Shown here: positions 17,138-25,783 of the stretch, piece after piece
Layout of the letters: the number at the start of each line of letters is the position of its first letter
Numbering within the stretch: the stretch's first letter is position 1
Assembly: GCA_000436755.1 (NCBI GenBank)
Contig: FR887326.1
Location: 7,570-37,623, forward strand
Reading direction: 5' to 3'
Length of the DNA: 30,054 bases
Source of the DNA: Clostridium sp. CAG:253
GTDB lineage: Bacteria > Bacillota > Clostridia > Lachnospirales > Lachnospiraceae
Notes under the pieces: generated by a model
What the model saw: the letters and a program-made list of their open reading frames with translations, nothing else
The model's database searches: none
What the model was told of the DNA's origin: nothing
Translations under genes and position numbers: made by a program

Positions 17138-18091
17138 ATGAATATAGTTTTTATGGGAACACCTGATTTTGCAGTTGGAACATTAAATGCTCTGATAGAA
17201 AGTGAGCATAATGTAATAGGAGTTGTGACACAGCCGGACAAACCTAAGGGACGCGGTGGAAAGATGATGTTTACACCTGTAAAGGAGGCTGCCGTCAAAG
17301 CAGGATTACAGGTTTATCAGCCTGAAAAAGTCAGAGACAGAAAGTTTATTGAAATATTGGAAAAATTGTCTCCTGATGTTATCGTTGTCGTTGCATTTGG
17401 ACAGATATTACCTAAGGAGATACTTGAACTTCCTAAATACGGATGTATGAACGTTCACGCATCGTTACTTCCGAAACTAAGGGGAGCGGCTCCGATACAA
17501 TGGTCTGTAATAGATGGAGATGAGGAGAGCGGAGTTACCATCATGCAGATGGATGAAGGTCTTGACACGGGAGATATGCTTCTTGTGAAAAAATATAAGC
17601 TTGACAAAAAAGAGACAGGCGGAAGTCTTTTTGATAAGCTTGCGTCATTTGGCGGTCCAATGATACTTGAAGTATTGGAACAGGCACAAGAGGGAAAATT
17701 AAACCCTGTAAAGCAGGATGATTCCAAACATACTTACGCAAAAATGTTGAGTAAGGCAACTGGAGACATTGATTTTACAAAGACTGCCGTAGAGATTGAG
17801 AGACTTATAAGAGGTTTGAATCCATGGCCGAGTGCATTTACTCATATTCACGGAAAAATGCTTAAAATATGGGAAGCAGATGTTTTAAGCGGTGAAGAGG
17901 TACAAAAATATGATATGGCGGATTTAGAACCGGGACATATTGCATATGTCGATAAAAATAAGATGCTTATAAGTACAGAAGAAGGATACCTTGATGTAAA
18001 AGAGGTTCAGCTTGAAGGTAAAAAAAGAATGGAGATATCAGCGTTTCTTCGTGGTTATAAAGTAGAAAAAGGGGAAGCTTTAAATGGCTGA
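17138..18091 (+). CDS. fmt: Methionyl-tRNA formyltransferase
   Basis: Fmt formylates Met-tRNA(fMet) using 10-formyl-tetrahydrofolate for translation initiation. The 317-residue protein has normal length. The N-terminal Rossmann part starts MNIVFMGTPDFAV. The catalytic region has AFGQILPKEIL (about 88-98) and HASLLPKLRGAAPIQW (about 107-122). MQMDEGLDTGDML (about 136-148) completes the formyltransferase domain. Residues about 205-317 form the tRNA-binding C-terminal domain. ATG 17138 follows AAGAGG by 6 nt. The 3' end overlaps the start of rsmB by 8 bp, which suggests translational coupling. Confidence 0.97.
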   Translation: MNIVFMGTPDFAVGTLNALIESEHNVIGVVTQPDKPKGRGGKMMFTPVKEAAVKAGLQVYQPEKVRDRKFIEILEKLSPDVIVVVAFGQILPKEILELPKYGCMNVHASLLPKLRGAAPIQWSVIDGDEESGVTIMQMDEGLDTGDMLLVKKYKLDKKETGGSLFDKLASFGGPMILEVLEQAQEGKLNPVKQDDSKHTYAKMLSKATGDIDFTKTAVEIERLIRGLNPWPSAFTHIHGKMLKIWEADVLSGEEVQKYDMADLEPGHIAYVDKNKMLISTEEGYLDVKEVQLEGKKRMEISAFLRGYKVEKGEALNG

Positions 18092-19508
18092 TGAAGTTAA
18101 TAACATAAATAAGATTAACAACATTGATAAAAATAATGACATTAATAAAATTAATGTAAGAAATCTTGCACTTGATGTTGTGGTGGATGTCATGGATAAG
18201 GGTGATTATTCTGACAAGGCGATACACGGTGCACTGGAAAAACATGGTAATCTTGAAAAAAGAGACAGAGCTTTTTTTACAAGACTTTGTCAGGGAACTA
18301 TAGAATATGCTGTTCAATCTGATTATATTATAAATCTTTTTTCAAAGACAAAAGTCAGAAAAATGAAACCCGTAATACGCGGTATTCTGCGCATGGGGGT
18401 GTATCAGATAATGCATATGGACAGCGTTCCCGACAGTGCTGTATGCAACGAAGCTGTCAAACTTGCAAACAAAAGAAAATTTACAAATCTAAAAGGATTT
18501 GTAAATGGAGTTTTGCGAAATATTTCAAGGGAAAAAGATAATATAAAGTTTCCTGAAAAAAATAATGGATTTTGTGAATATGCTTCTGTTAAATACTCAA
18601 TGCCTGAATGGATTGTCGAGTATATAAGCAGCCGTTACGGAGAAAAACGTGCAGAAAATATTTTTGAGGGATTTCTAAGTGCTGATAAGGGCATAAGTGT
18701 GAGATGCAATATTTCAAAAAACACTCCCGATGAAATATTTATGATGCTTGAAAGCCAGGGAATACAGGTTAGAAAAAGTGAACTTTTTGGTTATGCATTT
18801 AATATAGACGGATTTGATAAAATAACAGATATAGATGCATTTAACAATGGATATATACAGGTTCAGGATCAAAGTTCGATACTTGCGGGACATGTTTATT
18901 CTGTCAAGGGTGATGAAAATATAATTGATATATGTGCCGCACCCGGAGGAAAGACGCTTCATGCGGCGGACAGATTAAACGCGGCAGAAAAATCAGGCAT
19001 TGGAAATATCATTTCATGTGACCTTACAGAGCAGAAAGTTAAACTTATAAGTGATAATATTAAAAGAAACGGTTTTAGAAATATATCAGTTGTGAAAAAT
19101 GATGCCCTTGTCTATAAGAAAGAATGGGAAAATACAGCAGATATTATTATAGCAGACCTCCCATGTTCGGGGCTTGGAGTAATCGGTAAAAAATGTGATA
19201 TAAAATATAAAACAAAAAGAGAAGATATTACTTCACTTTCAAAAATACAAAAAGAGATATTAAAAAATGTCAGCAGATATTTAAAAAAAGGTGGACAGCT
19301 CATTTACAGTACATGTACAATAGCAAAAGAAGAAAATGAGGATAATGCAGAATGGATACTTGAAAATCTGCCTTTTGAAAAAGCAGATATTTCAAAGAGA
19401 ATGCCGGAAAAGTTAAAAAAATATATGACAGACAATTCGTATATACAGATTTTGCCTGATATGGCACAGACAGACGGTTTTTTTGTGGCAGCATTTATAA
19501 AGAAGTAG
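18084..19508 (+). CDS. rsmB: 16S rRNA (cytosine-967-C5)-methyltransferase
   Basis: RsmB (Sun/Fmu) methylates C967 of 16S rRNA with S-adenosylmethionine. The 474-residue protein has an N-terminal NusB-like helical domain (about 25-160) and a C-terminal methyltransferase domain. The SAM-binding loop is DICAAPGGK (282-290). Cys361 in DLPCSGLG and Cys411 in STCT are the two catalytic-motif cysteines of m5C methyltransferases. The first 24 residues are an unusual Asn/Ile/Lys/Asp-rich low-complexity leader before NVRNLALDVV, where most family members begin. ATG 18084 lies within the end of fmt, behind a GGGGAAG site. The stop is followed 12 bp later by rlmN. Confidence 0.96.
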   Translation: MADEVNNINKINNIDKNNDINKINVRNLALDVVVDVMDKGDYSDKAIHGALEKHGNLEKRDRAFFTRLCQGTIEYAVQSDYIINLFSKTKVRKMKPVIRGILRMGVYQIMHMDSVPDSAVCNEAVKLANKRKFTNLKGFVNGVLRNISREKDNIKFPEKNNGFCEYASVKYSMPEWIVEYISSRYGEKRAENIFEGFLSADKGISVRCNISKNTPDEIFMMLESQGIQVRKSELFGYAFNIDGFDKITDIDAFNNGYIQVQDQSSILAGHVYSVKGDENIIDICAAPGGKTLHAADRLNAAEKSGIGNIISCDLTEQKVKLISDNIKRNGFRNISVVKNDALVYKKEWENTADIIIADLPCSGLGVIGKKCDIKYKTKREDITSLSKIQKEILKNVSRYLKKGGQLIYSTCTIAKEENEDNAEWILENLPFEKADISKRMPEKLKKYMTDNSYIQILPDMAQTDGFFVAAFIKK

Positions 19509-19520
19509 GATGGTGATATA

Positions 19521-20585
19521 TTGGCAGAAGATAAAATTGACATTAAGAGTTTGGAATTCATGGAATTGCAAGAACTCTTAGAGAGCATGGGTGAAAAAAA
19601 ATTCAGAAGTAAACAGTTATATGACTGGATTCACAAGAATCTTGTTTTGGGTTTTGATGAGATGACCAATCTCTCAAAGGATATGAGAAAAAAGCTTGCT
19701 GATACATGTACAATAGAAGGTGCAAGAATTATAAAAAAACAGGTTTCATCTGACGGAACAGCAAAATTTCTTATGAGACTTTCAGACGGAAATACAGTCG
19801 AGAGTGTGCTTATGAAATATAAGCATGGAAACAGTGTATGTATATCGACTCAGGTGGGCTGCCGTATGGGCTGCAGATTTTGTGCATCGACTGTCGGAGG
19901 ACTTATAAGAAGCCTTAAAACCTCTGAGATGCTTGACCAGATATATGAAATTCAGCGAAGTACCGGCGAGAGGGTTTCAAATGTCATTTTGATGGGAATT
20001 GGAGAACCGCTCGACAATTACGATAATGTCGTTAAATTTATCAGAATGTTATCTGACGATAAAGGGTTAAATATAAGCCAGAGAAATATTACGTTGTCAA
20101 CTTGCGGACTTGTCGACAAACTTAAAAAACTTGTAGATGAGAAACTTACAATCACGATTGCGATTTCACTTCATGCACCGAATGATGAACTCAGGCGGGA
20201 AATGATGCCTATTGCTAACAGATATTCAATAGAGGAAATAATTGATGCATGCCGTTATTATGTGGATAAGACCGGCAGAAGAATCACATTTGAGTACAGT
20301 ATGGTTGAAGGGAAGAATGACAGCAGGGAATGTGCCATGCAGCTTGTAAATCTTGTCAAAGGTTTAAACTGCCATATAAACCTTATACCGTTAAATCCGG
20401 TTGAGGGCAGAATGGGACAGCGCTCAAAGGGAGCAGATATACAGGCTTTTAAATTGCTACTTGAAAAAAATCACACAAATGTTACTATAAGAAGAGAGAT
20501 GGGCAGGGATATTGATGCTGCCTGTGGACAATTGAGGAATAAAGAAAAAGGAGGAAACTACGATGAAAGCATATTCAAAGACTGA
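19521..20585 (+). CDS. rlmN: Dual-specificity 23S rRNA/tRNA (adenine-C2)-methyltransferase
   Basis: RlmN is a radical-SAM enzyme that methylates A2503 of 23S rRNA and A37 of some tRNAs. The 354-residue protein has the 4Fe-4S motif CRMGCRFC (Cys114, 118, 121), the MGIGEPLDNYDNV SAM-binding segment and the conserved C-terminal Cys335 in AACGQLR, which takes part in methyl transfer. The start is a TTG at 19521 with GGTGA 5-6 nt upstream. The first in-frame ATG would remove 13 residues and lacks a good site. The 3' end overlaps prpC by 23 bp, and the prpC ribosome binding site lies inside rlmN. Confidence 0.96.
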   Translation: MAEDKIDIKSLEFMELQELLESMGEKKFRSKQLYDWIHKNLVLGFDEMTNLSKDMRKKLADTCTIEGARIIKKQVSSDGTAKFLMRLSDGNTVESVLMKYKHGNSVCISTQVGCRMGCRFCASTVGGLIRSLKTSEMLDQIYEIQRSTGERVSNVILMGIGEPLDNYDNVVKFIRMLSDDKGLNISQRNITLSTCGLVDKLKKLVDEKLTITIAISLHAPNDELRREMMPIANRYSIEEIIDACRYYVDKTGRRITFEYSMVEGKNDSRECAMQLVNLVKGLNCHINLIPLNPVEGRMGQRSKGADIQAFKLLLEKNHTNVTIRREMGRDIDAACGQLRNKEKGGNYDESIFKD

Positions 20586-21282
20586 TATTGGAAGCAAACG
20601 AACCATGAATCAGGATTCTGTTTACTGTAATGAAAATTCAGTTGGTAGTTTCCAGAATTTGTTTATTGTAGCGGATGGAATGGGAGGACACAAAGCGGGA
20701 GACTATGCTTCAAGACTTTGTGTCGAAAAAATTGTTTATGCCGTAGAACAAAGTAAGAGCATAACTCCGGTTACGATTTTGGAAGAGGCTGTTACAGAAG
20801 CTAATAAAGGTGTATTGGAAGAAGCAAAAGCAAATGCTGAATATGAGGGCATGGGTACAACTATGGTTGCATGCACACTTCAGAAAGATACATTATATAT
20901 TGCCAATATAGGCGATTCACGTTTATATATTATAAACGACGATATAAAACAGATAACAAAGGACCATTCATGGGTAGAAGAAATGGTCAAAAAAGGTGAG
21001 CTTACAGAGAGTCAGGCGAGAATACATCCGCAGAAAAACATAATTACAAGAGCCTTGGGTATAGATGAGGTTGTTCATGCAGACTATTTTGAGATAGATG
21101 TAAAACCTGACGATAAAATACTCATGTGCAGTGACGGTCTTACAAACATGGTTGAGGATGAGGATATTGAATACATAATACGTCACAGCAGTTCTATAGA
21201 GAAAGCAGTGGAAAATCTTGTGGAAAAGGCAAACGAGAATGGTGGAAAAGATAATATTACGGTCATTTTAGTACAGATATAG
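20563..21282 (+). CDS. prpC: PP2C-type Ser/Thr protein phosphatase, partner of PrkC
   Basis: PrpC (Stp) is a metal-dependent cytoplasmic phosphatase that reverses phosphorylation by the PASTA kinase encoded next. The 239-residue length is standard. PP2C motifs appear in order: NQDS (17-20), VADGMGGH (38-45) with the metal-binding Asp, GTTMVA (about 105-110), NIGDSRLY (118-125), CSDGLTNM (about 189-196) and DNITVILV near the C-terminus. ATG 20563 follows AAGGAGGAAA within the end of rlmN, so the two genes are translationally coupled. prkC begins 54 bp downstream. The kinase and phosphatase pair regulates cell wall metabolism and growth in Firmicutes. Confidence 0.96.
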   Translation: MKAYSKTDIGSKRTMNQDSVYCNENSVGSFQNLFIVADGMGGHKAGDYASRLCVEKIVYAVEQSKSITPVTILEEAVTEANKGVLEEAKANAEYEGMGTTMVACTLQKDTLYIANIGDSRLYIINDDIKQITKDHSWVEEMVKKGELTESQARIHPQKNIITRALGIDEVVHADYFEIDVKPDDKILMCSDGLTNMVEDEDIEYIIRHSSSIEKAVENLVEKANENGGKDNITVILVQI

Positions 21283-21336
21283 AATAAGAAGATGTTGAAT
21301 GAGAAAGCCGCCGTGTAAGGCAGAATGGAGGAAAGT

Positions 21337-23424
21337 ATGATTAATCCCGGAATGATGATTAGTGATAGATATGAAATTATCGACAGAGTGGGTTCGGGTG
21401 GAATGGCAGATGTTTACAAAGCAAAATGTCATCGTTTGAATAGATATGTTGCAATAAAAGTATTGAAACAGGAATACAGCAGTGATGCTAAATTTGTGGC
21501 AAAATTCAGAGGAGAAGCACAGTCGGTTGCCGGTTTATCACATCCGAATATTGTAAATGTATATGATGTTGGAGAGGACAATGGTCTTTACTATATAGTA
21601 ATGGAACTTGTTGAGGGCATAACTCTCAAGAAGTTTATTGAGAAGAAGGGAAAACTCGATGTAAAAGAGGCTGTAGGAATTGGAATACAGATTGCCCAGG
21701 GTATGGAAGCGGCACACAACAATCATATTATCCACAGGGATATTAAACCGCAGAACATAATCATATCAAAAGAAGGAAAAGTAAAAGTAACAGATTTTGG
21801 AATAGCAAAGGCTGCTACTTCAAATACGATTACATCAAATGCTATGGGTTCAGTCCACTATATAAGTCCTGAACAGGCGAGAGGCGGTTACAGTGACGAG
21901 AAAAGTGATATTTATTCACTTGGAGTTACTTTATATGAAATGCTTTCAGGTAAAGTGCCGTTTGAGGGAGAGAGCACAGTGACGGTTGCACTTGCTCATA
22001 TTCAGAATGAAGCGACACCGCTTGAAGAACTTGATGCAACGATACCTTTGAGTCTCTCAAAGATTGTACAGAAATGTATGCAGAAAAAGCCTGATATGAG
22101 ATATATGTCATCAGCAGCGCTTATTTCTGATTTGAAGAGGTCATTATCCGAACCTGACGGAGACTATGTCAATATTGTAGATGATGAGGATGATTTTTCA
22201 CCTACAATAAAACTGTCAGATATAAACGATAAAGTAAAAGAAAATTATGCACCTGAAGAACCGCAGGAAGAGCAGCTTGAACAGGAACAGTCCGATGATG
22301 CCATAGACCCTAAGTTAGAAAGAATATTAAAGATATGCAGTATTGTTGTAGCGGCAGTTATAATTATAGTCATATTTTTGATAATCGGAAAAGTAAGCGG
22401 ATGGTGGGGAAAGGGCATAAAGGAAGATACGAATACACCATCAGTTACAACGCAGGCTCCGGTAGAGGAGACGCCGGAAGTTACAGATGAGCCACAGGTG
22501 GGTATGGTTGATGTTCCAAATATTTCAAATCGTACACTTGAGGAAGCTCAGGAGATACTTGAGGAGAAAAAACTTAAATGGAGACTTGTCCCGGTTGAAT
22601 CCGACGAGACACCAAATACTGTTTTGGAGCAGGATCCGGAGGCTGGAAGCAGTGTTGAAGAATATTCGCGTGTTACAATCAAATACAGCAAGGGAGACAG
22701 CGGAGTGACAGTACCTGACCTTGTGAAATATACGGAGGCAGCAGCCAAACAGAAACTTGAAGAACTAGGTCTCACTGTTTCCGGTACAGTAAAACAGTAC
22801 AGTGATACGGTTGACAAAGGGCTTGTCTGTGGAACTGACCCTGTAGTAGGCTCAAGCGTAAAGAAATATTCATCTGTAAAGCTTATCATAAGCAAAGGAC
22901 CTGAGAGCGACAATGTCACGATGCCGAATATTGTTGGAATAAAAGAGGCAGTTGCTCTTGACAGACTTACTGCAAGAGGACTTACCGGAAATACAACAAA
23001 TGTTTCATATATATATTCAGATAAATATGCGAAAGGCATTGTTGTAGGGCAGGCTATAGAGGCAGGAACAAAAGTCCCTGTCGGAACGGTTGTCGATTAT
23101 ACGGTAAGTATGGGATCAAAGAAAACTGAGCCAAAGGTGACACCAAAACCGACACCTGTACCAAACTACACTTATGAAGGAAGTGTTACGGTAAGCGGAA
23201 ATCCATTTGATTATGAAGATGATGACCCTGAGGTAATAAAACTTGTTCTCGAACAGGATGGAAAGTCGAAGACAGTATATAAGGGCACACTTTCATATGA
23301 CGATTTTCCTAAGAAATTTACAATAAAGGGATGGAGTGAAAATAACGGTACCGTAACTTTATACAAGGGAGATGTTGCAACAGGCAATTCATACAATGTA
23401 GAATTTAAAAAGGTTAGGCAGTAA
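21337..23424 (+). CDS. prkC: PASTA-domain Ser/Thr protein kinase
   Basis: PrkC is a membrane Hanks-type kinase that senses peptidoglycan fragments or lipid II outside the cell. From ATG 21337 it has 695 residues. The kinase domain (about 8-270) has GSGGMADVY, Lys41 in VAIK, catalytic Asp135 in HRDIKPQN, DFG and HYISPEQAR. An acidic juxtamembrane linker precedes one TM helix (about 334-353). Outside are three PASTA repeats (about 391-456, 457-526, 529-592), then a Thr/Pro linker and an unassigned C-terminal domain of about 80 residues (612-695). An upstream ATG at 21325 is less likely because GGAGG (21327-21331) lies between the two and sits 5 nt before 21337. The stop overlaps the rsgA start (TAATG). 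Confidence 0.96.
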   Translation: MINPGMMISDRYEIIDRVGSGGMADVYKAKCHRLNRYVAIKVLKQEYSSDAKFVAKFRGEAQSVAGLSHPNIVNVYDVGEDNGLYYIVMELVEGITLKKFIEKKGKLDVKEAVGIGIQIAQGMEAAHNNHIIHRDIKPQNIIISKEGKVKVTDFGIAKAATSNTITSNAMGSVHYISPEQARGGYSDEKSDIYSLGVTLYEMLSGKVPFEGESTVTVALAHIQNEATPLEELDATIPLSLSKIVQKCMQKKPDMRYMSSAALISDLKRSLSEPDGDYVNIVDDEDDFSPTIKLSDINDKVKENYAPEEPQEEQLEQEQSDDAIDPKLERILKICSIVVAAVIIIVIFLIIGKVSGWWGKGIKEDTNTPSVTTQAPVEETPEVTDEPQVGMVDVPNISNRTLEEAQEILEEKKLKWRLVPVESDETPNTVLEQDPEAGSSVEEYSRVTIKYSKGDSGVTVPDLVKYTEAAAKQKLEELGLTVSGTVKQYSDTVDKGLVCGTDPVVGSSVKKYSSVKLIISKGPESDNVTMPNIVGIKEAVALDRLTARGLTGNTTNVSYIYSDKYAKGIVVGQAIEAGTKVPVGTVVDYTVSMGSKKTEPKVTPKPTPVPNYTYEGSVTVSGNPFDYEDDDPEVIKLVLEQDGKSKTVYKGTLSYDDFPKKFTIKGWSENNGTVTLYKGDVATGNSYNVEFKKVRQ

Positions 23425-24302
23425 TGCAGGGAAAAATAATTAGAGGAATTGGTGGATTTTATTATGTTCATATAGATTCAATAGGCATTGTTGAATGCAA
23501 GGCAAAAGGAATATTCAGAAACAAAAAAGTTAAGCCTTTGGTTGGAGACAATGTTGAGGTTGAAATACTTGATAAGGAAAAACTTCTTGGCAGTATAGAA
23601 AATATATTGCCAAGAAAAAATACGATAATAAGACCTGCAGCAGCAAATGTTGATCAGGCTATTGTTATATTTTCTGCTTCGGTTCCGAAGCCGAACCTGA
23701 ATCTTCTTGACAGATTTTTACTTATGATGAAGACACAGGGAATTGCAACAGTTATTTGCTTTAATAAAAAAGATGATGCCGAGGAAGAATATCTTGAAGA
23801 ACTTGCAGACAATTATCGAAAATGTGGCAGCAGAATTTTTATGACAAGTACGGTGACAGGAGAGGGAATAAAAGAATTTGGAGAATGTCTTAGAGGAAAG
23901 ACCTCTGTGCTTGCAGGTCCTTCAGGTGTCGGCAAATCATCGCTCATAAATGTACTGTTTCCAAAAGCAGATATGGAGATAGGCGAGATAAGTGAAAAAA
24001 TAAAAAGAGGAAAGCATACGACCAGACATTCAGAACTTTTTTCGTTAGGTGACGGGGTCTATCTTATGGATACACCAGGATTTACATCTTTGGGACTTCC
24101 TGAGATGGAGAAGGAAGAACTGAGGGAATATTATCCTGAGTTTGAGGAATATAAAAATACCTGCAGATTTTTAGGATGTGTTCACATTCATGAGCCGCAG
24201 TGTAGTGTTAAAATTGCACTTGAAGAAGGAAAAATTCCTAAGGGGCGTTATGATAATTATAAGCAGTTTTTTGATGAAATAAGCAGTAAAAGAAAATATT
24301 AA
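23424..24302 (+). CDS. rsgA: Ribosome small-subunit assembly GTPase
   Basis: RsgA (YloQ/YjeQ) is a circularly permuted GTPase that helps late maturation of the 30S subunit. The 292-residue protein has an N-terminal OB-fold (about 1-65). The GTPase motifs follow in permuted order: G4 NKKD (114-117), then G1 GPSGVGKS (165-172) and G3 DTPGF (about 215-219). The C-terminal zinc finger has ligands Cys247, Cys252, His254 and Cys260, in the usual C-x4-C-x-H-x5-C pattern. The start codon overlaps the prkC stop by one base, so expression is tied to the kinase; in Bacillus the homologue is a PrkC substrate. rpe follows 21 bp downstream. Confidence 0.97.
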   Translation: MQGKIIRGIGGFYYVHIDSIGIVECKAKGIFRNKKVKPLVGDNVEVEILDKEKLLGSIENILPRKNTIIRPAAANVDQAIVIFSASVPKPNLNLLDRFLLMMKTQGIATVICFNKKDDAEEEYLEELADNYRKCGSRIFMTSTVTGEGIKEFGECLRGKTSVLAGPSGVGKSSLINVLFPKADMEIGEISEKIKRGKHTTRHSELFSLGDGVYLMDTPGFTSLGLPEMEKEELREYYPEFEEYKNTCRFLGCVHIHEPQCSVKIALEEGKIPKGRYDNYKQFFDEISSKRKY

Positions 24303-24323
24303 GCACAGGAGGAACACTATACA

Positions 24324-24983
24324 ATGGAGGACAGAATTAGTAAACTGGCACCATCAATATTGTCGGCAGATTTCTGTAGGCTCGGGGAGCAGATAAATGA
24401 ACTTGAAAACAATAATATAGATCTTTTGCATATTGATATTATGGACGGAGTTTTTGTACCGTCAATATCTTTTGGAATGCCTGTTATCAAGTCAATAAGG
24501 AGGATAACAGATATGTTTTTTGATGTTCATTTAATGATAAGTGAACCCATAAGATATATAGAAGCCTTCGCAAAATGTGGAGTTGACGGAATTACAGTGC
24601 ATGTTGAAGCATGTAAAGATCTTGAGGCAACGTTAGATAAGATAAAAGAGCAGAACATGAAATGTGCCGTGGCAATAAATCCAGATACTGAAATAGAAGA
24701 AATCACACATGTGCTTGAAAAAGTGGATATGGTTTTGGTTATGAGTGTATATCCGGGATTTGGAGGGCAAAAATTTATATTGGAGTCTTTTGAGAAGGTG
24801 GAGAGATTAGACAAGATAAGAAAAGATAAAAATTTGGATTTTCTTATTGAGATAGATGGTGGAGTTAATGTAGAAAATGCCGGAAAGATAGCAGAAAGCG
24901 GAGCTGACTGGCTTGTTGCAGGAACTGCCATATTTAGCGGAAATATAACTGAAAATATAAACAAAATAAAGGAGGAGATTTAA
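24324..24983 (+). CDS. rpe: Ribulose-phosphate 3-epimerase
   Basis: Rpe interconverts ribulose 5-phosphate and xylulose 5-phosphate in the pentose phosphate pathway. The 219-residue TIM-barrel enzyme has the expected motifs: LAPSILSADF (8-17), LLHIDIMDGVFVP (about 35-47), FFDVHLMI (about 66-73), MSVYPGFGGQKF (about 139-150) and EIDGGV (about 176-181), which supply the metal and phosphate ligands. ATG 24324 lies 12 bp after AGGAGG, a slightly long spacing, but no better in-frame start exists nearby. The stop TAA is followed at once by the TTG start of the PilZ gene. Confidence 0.96.
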   Translation: MEDRISKLAPSILSADFCRLGEQINELENNNIDLLHIDIMDGVFVPSISFGMPVIKSIRRITDMFFDVHLMISEPIRYIEAFAKCGVDGITVHVEACKDLEATLDKIKEQNMKCAVAINPDTEIEEITHVLEKVDMVLVMSVYPGFGGQKFILESFEKVERLDKIRKDKNLDFLIEIDGGVNVENAGKIAESGADWLVAGTAIFSGNITENINKIKEEI

Positions 24984-25781
24984 TTGCTTCTTGAGACTAT
25001 TCCTTTAGGCAGGACAGTGGAAATATATGTAGACAGGGAAGGCTATAGATACAGACTTACAAGCAAAGTAGAATATGCAGATGAAAAAAAAGTGTGCGTT
25101 ACACTTATATCGGCTCGTGGACGTGCATTCAAATTTATGCCGGAAGATAATGTTAGTATAATATACAGAGACAATGAGACTATGTGGGAGTGGCCGAATT
25201 GCAGGGCAGGAATTGCGAAAATGGAAGGTGTCCTGATACACTATTTTGAGATAAGTGATAAAGGAAAATCCTTTAACAGAAGAAATGCTTACAGAGTGAC
25301 ACTTGATACTGAGACAATGTTTGGATTTTATATGAATGCTTCGACAGGTATGAGGGTCTCTGAAATGCCATATCCGGATACTGATGATCCTGATTTTTTG
25401 AGTTATAAGACGCCGGTTCCTGAATTTGTTCAGGGAATGGTAAAAGATGTAAGTGAAACAGGAGTTAATATATGTCTTAATGTTTCGATGAAAACAGACG
25501 ATGCAGTTTTCTTCAATATTCCTTCACCTCTTGGAGAACTCAAATCTAAAGCACAGATTGTGAGAAAAAGTGAAATAAATTCCAAGGGAAGCAAATATTC
25601 ATATTCATATGGATGCGTTTTTCAGCAGACTGATAACAGACTGATAAAATACATATATGACATTCAGAGAGAGAAGTTGAAAAAGCAGAGAGAACTTCAG
25701 GAGAGAGAGGAAGAACTCAGAATGGAGATTTCTGCACAAAAAGGCCAGTTGGTGGGTGAAAATCCGGAAAGTGCCGAGTGA
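24984..25781 (+). CDS. YcgR-like PilZ-domain protein (c-di-GMP receptor)
   Basis: This 265-residue cytoplasmic protein has an N-terminal beta-rich domain (about 1-90) like the YcgR-N domain and a PilZ domain (about 97-225). Both c-di-GMP-binding motifs are visible: RxxxR at Arg100-Arg104 (preceded by Arg99) and D/NxSxxG at Asp155, Ser157 and Gly160. A loop of roughly 40 residues between them is longer than usual. A charged coiled-coil-like tail follows (about 226-252). YcgR proteins slow or steer flagellar rotation when c-di-GMP rises. The start is TTG 24984 directly after the rpe stop, with GGAGG about 9 nt upstream. The stop overlaps a possible GTG start of thiN. PilZ genes are not a usual part of this housekeeping cluster; a chemoreceptor gene lies just beyond thiN. 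Confidence 0.85.
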   Translation: MLLETIPLGRTVEIYVDREGYRYRLTSKVEYADEKKVCVTLISARGRAFKFMPEDNVSIIYRDNETMWEWPNCRAGIAKMEGVLIHYFEISDKGKSFNRRNAYRVTLDTETMFGFYMNASTGMRVSEMPYPDTDDPDFLSYKTPVPEFVQGMVKDVSETGVNICLNVSMKTDDAVFFNIPSPLGELKSKAQIVRKSEINSKGSKYSYSYGCVFQQTDNRLIKYIYDIQREKLKKQRELQEREEELRMEISAQKGQLVGENPESAE

Positions 25782-25783
25782 TT

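Noticed and set aside
22548..23039. 163-codon open frame antisense to the PASTA region of prkC
   Set aside because: Shadow of repeated coding sequence; no ribosome binding site or recognisable protein.
24527..24964. 145-codon open frame antisense to rpe
   Set aside because: Rpe is certain on the + strand and the antisense product has no recognisable feature.
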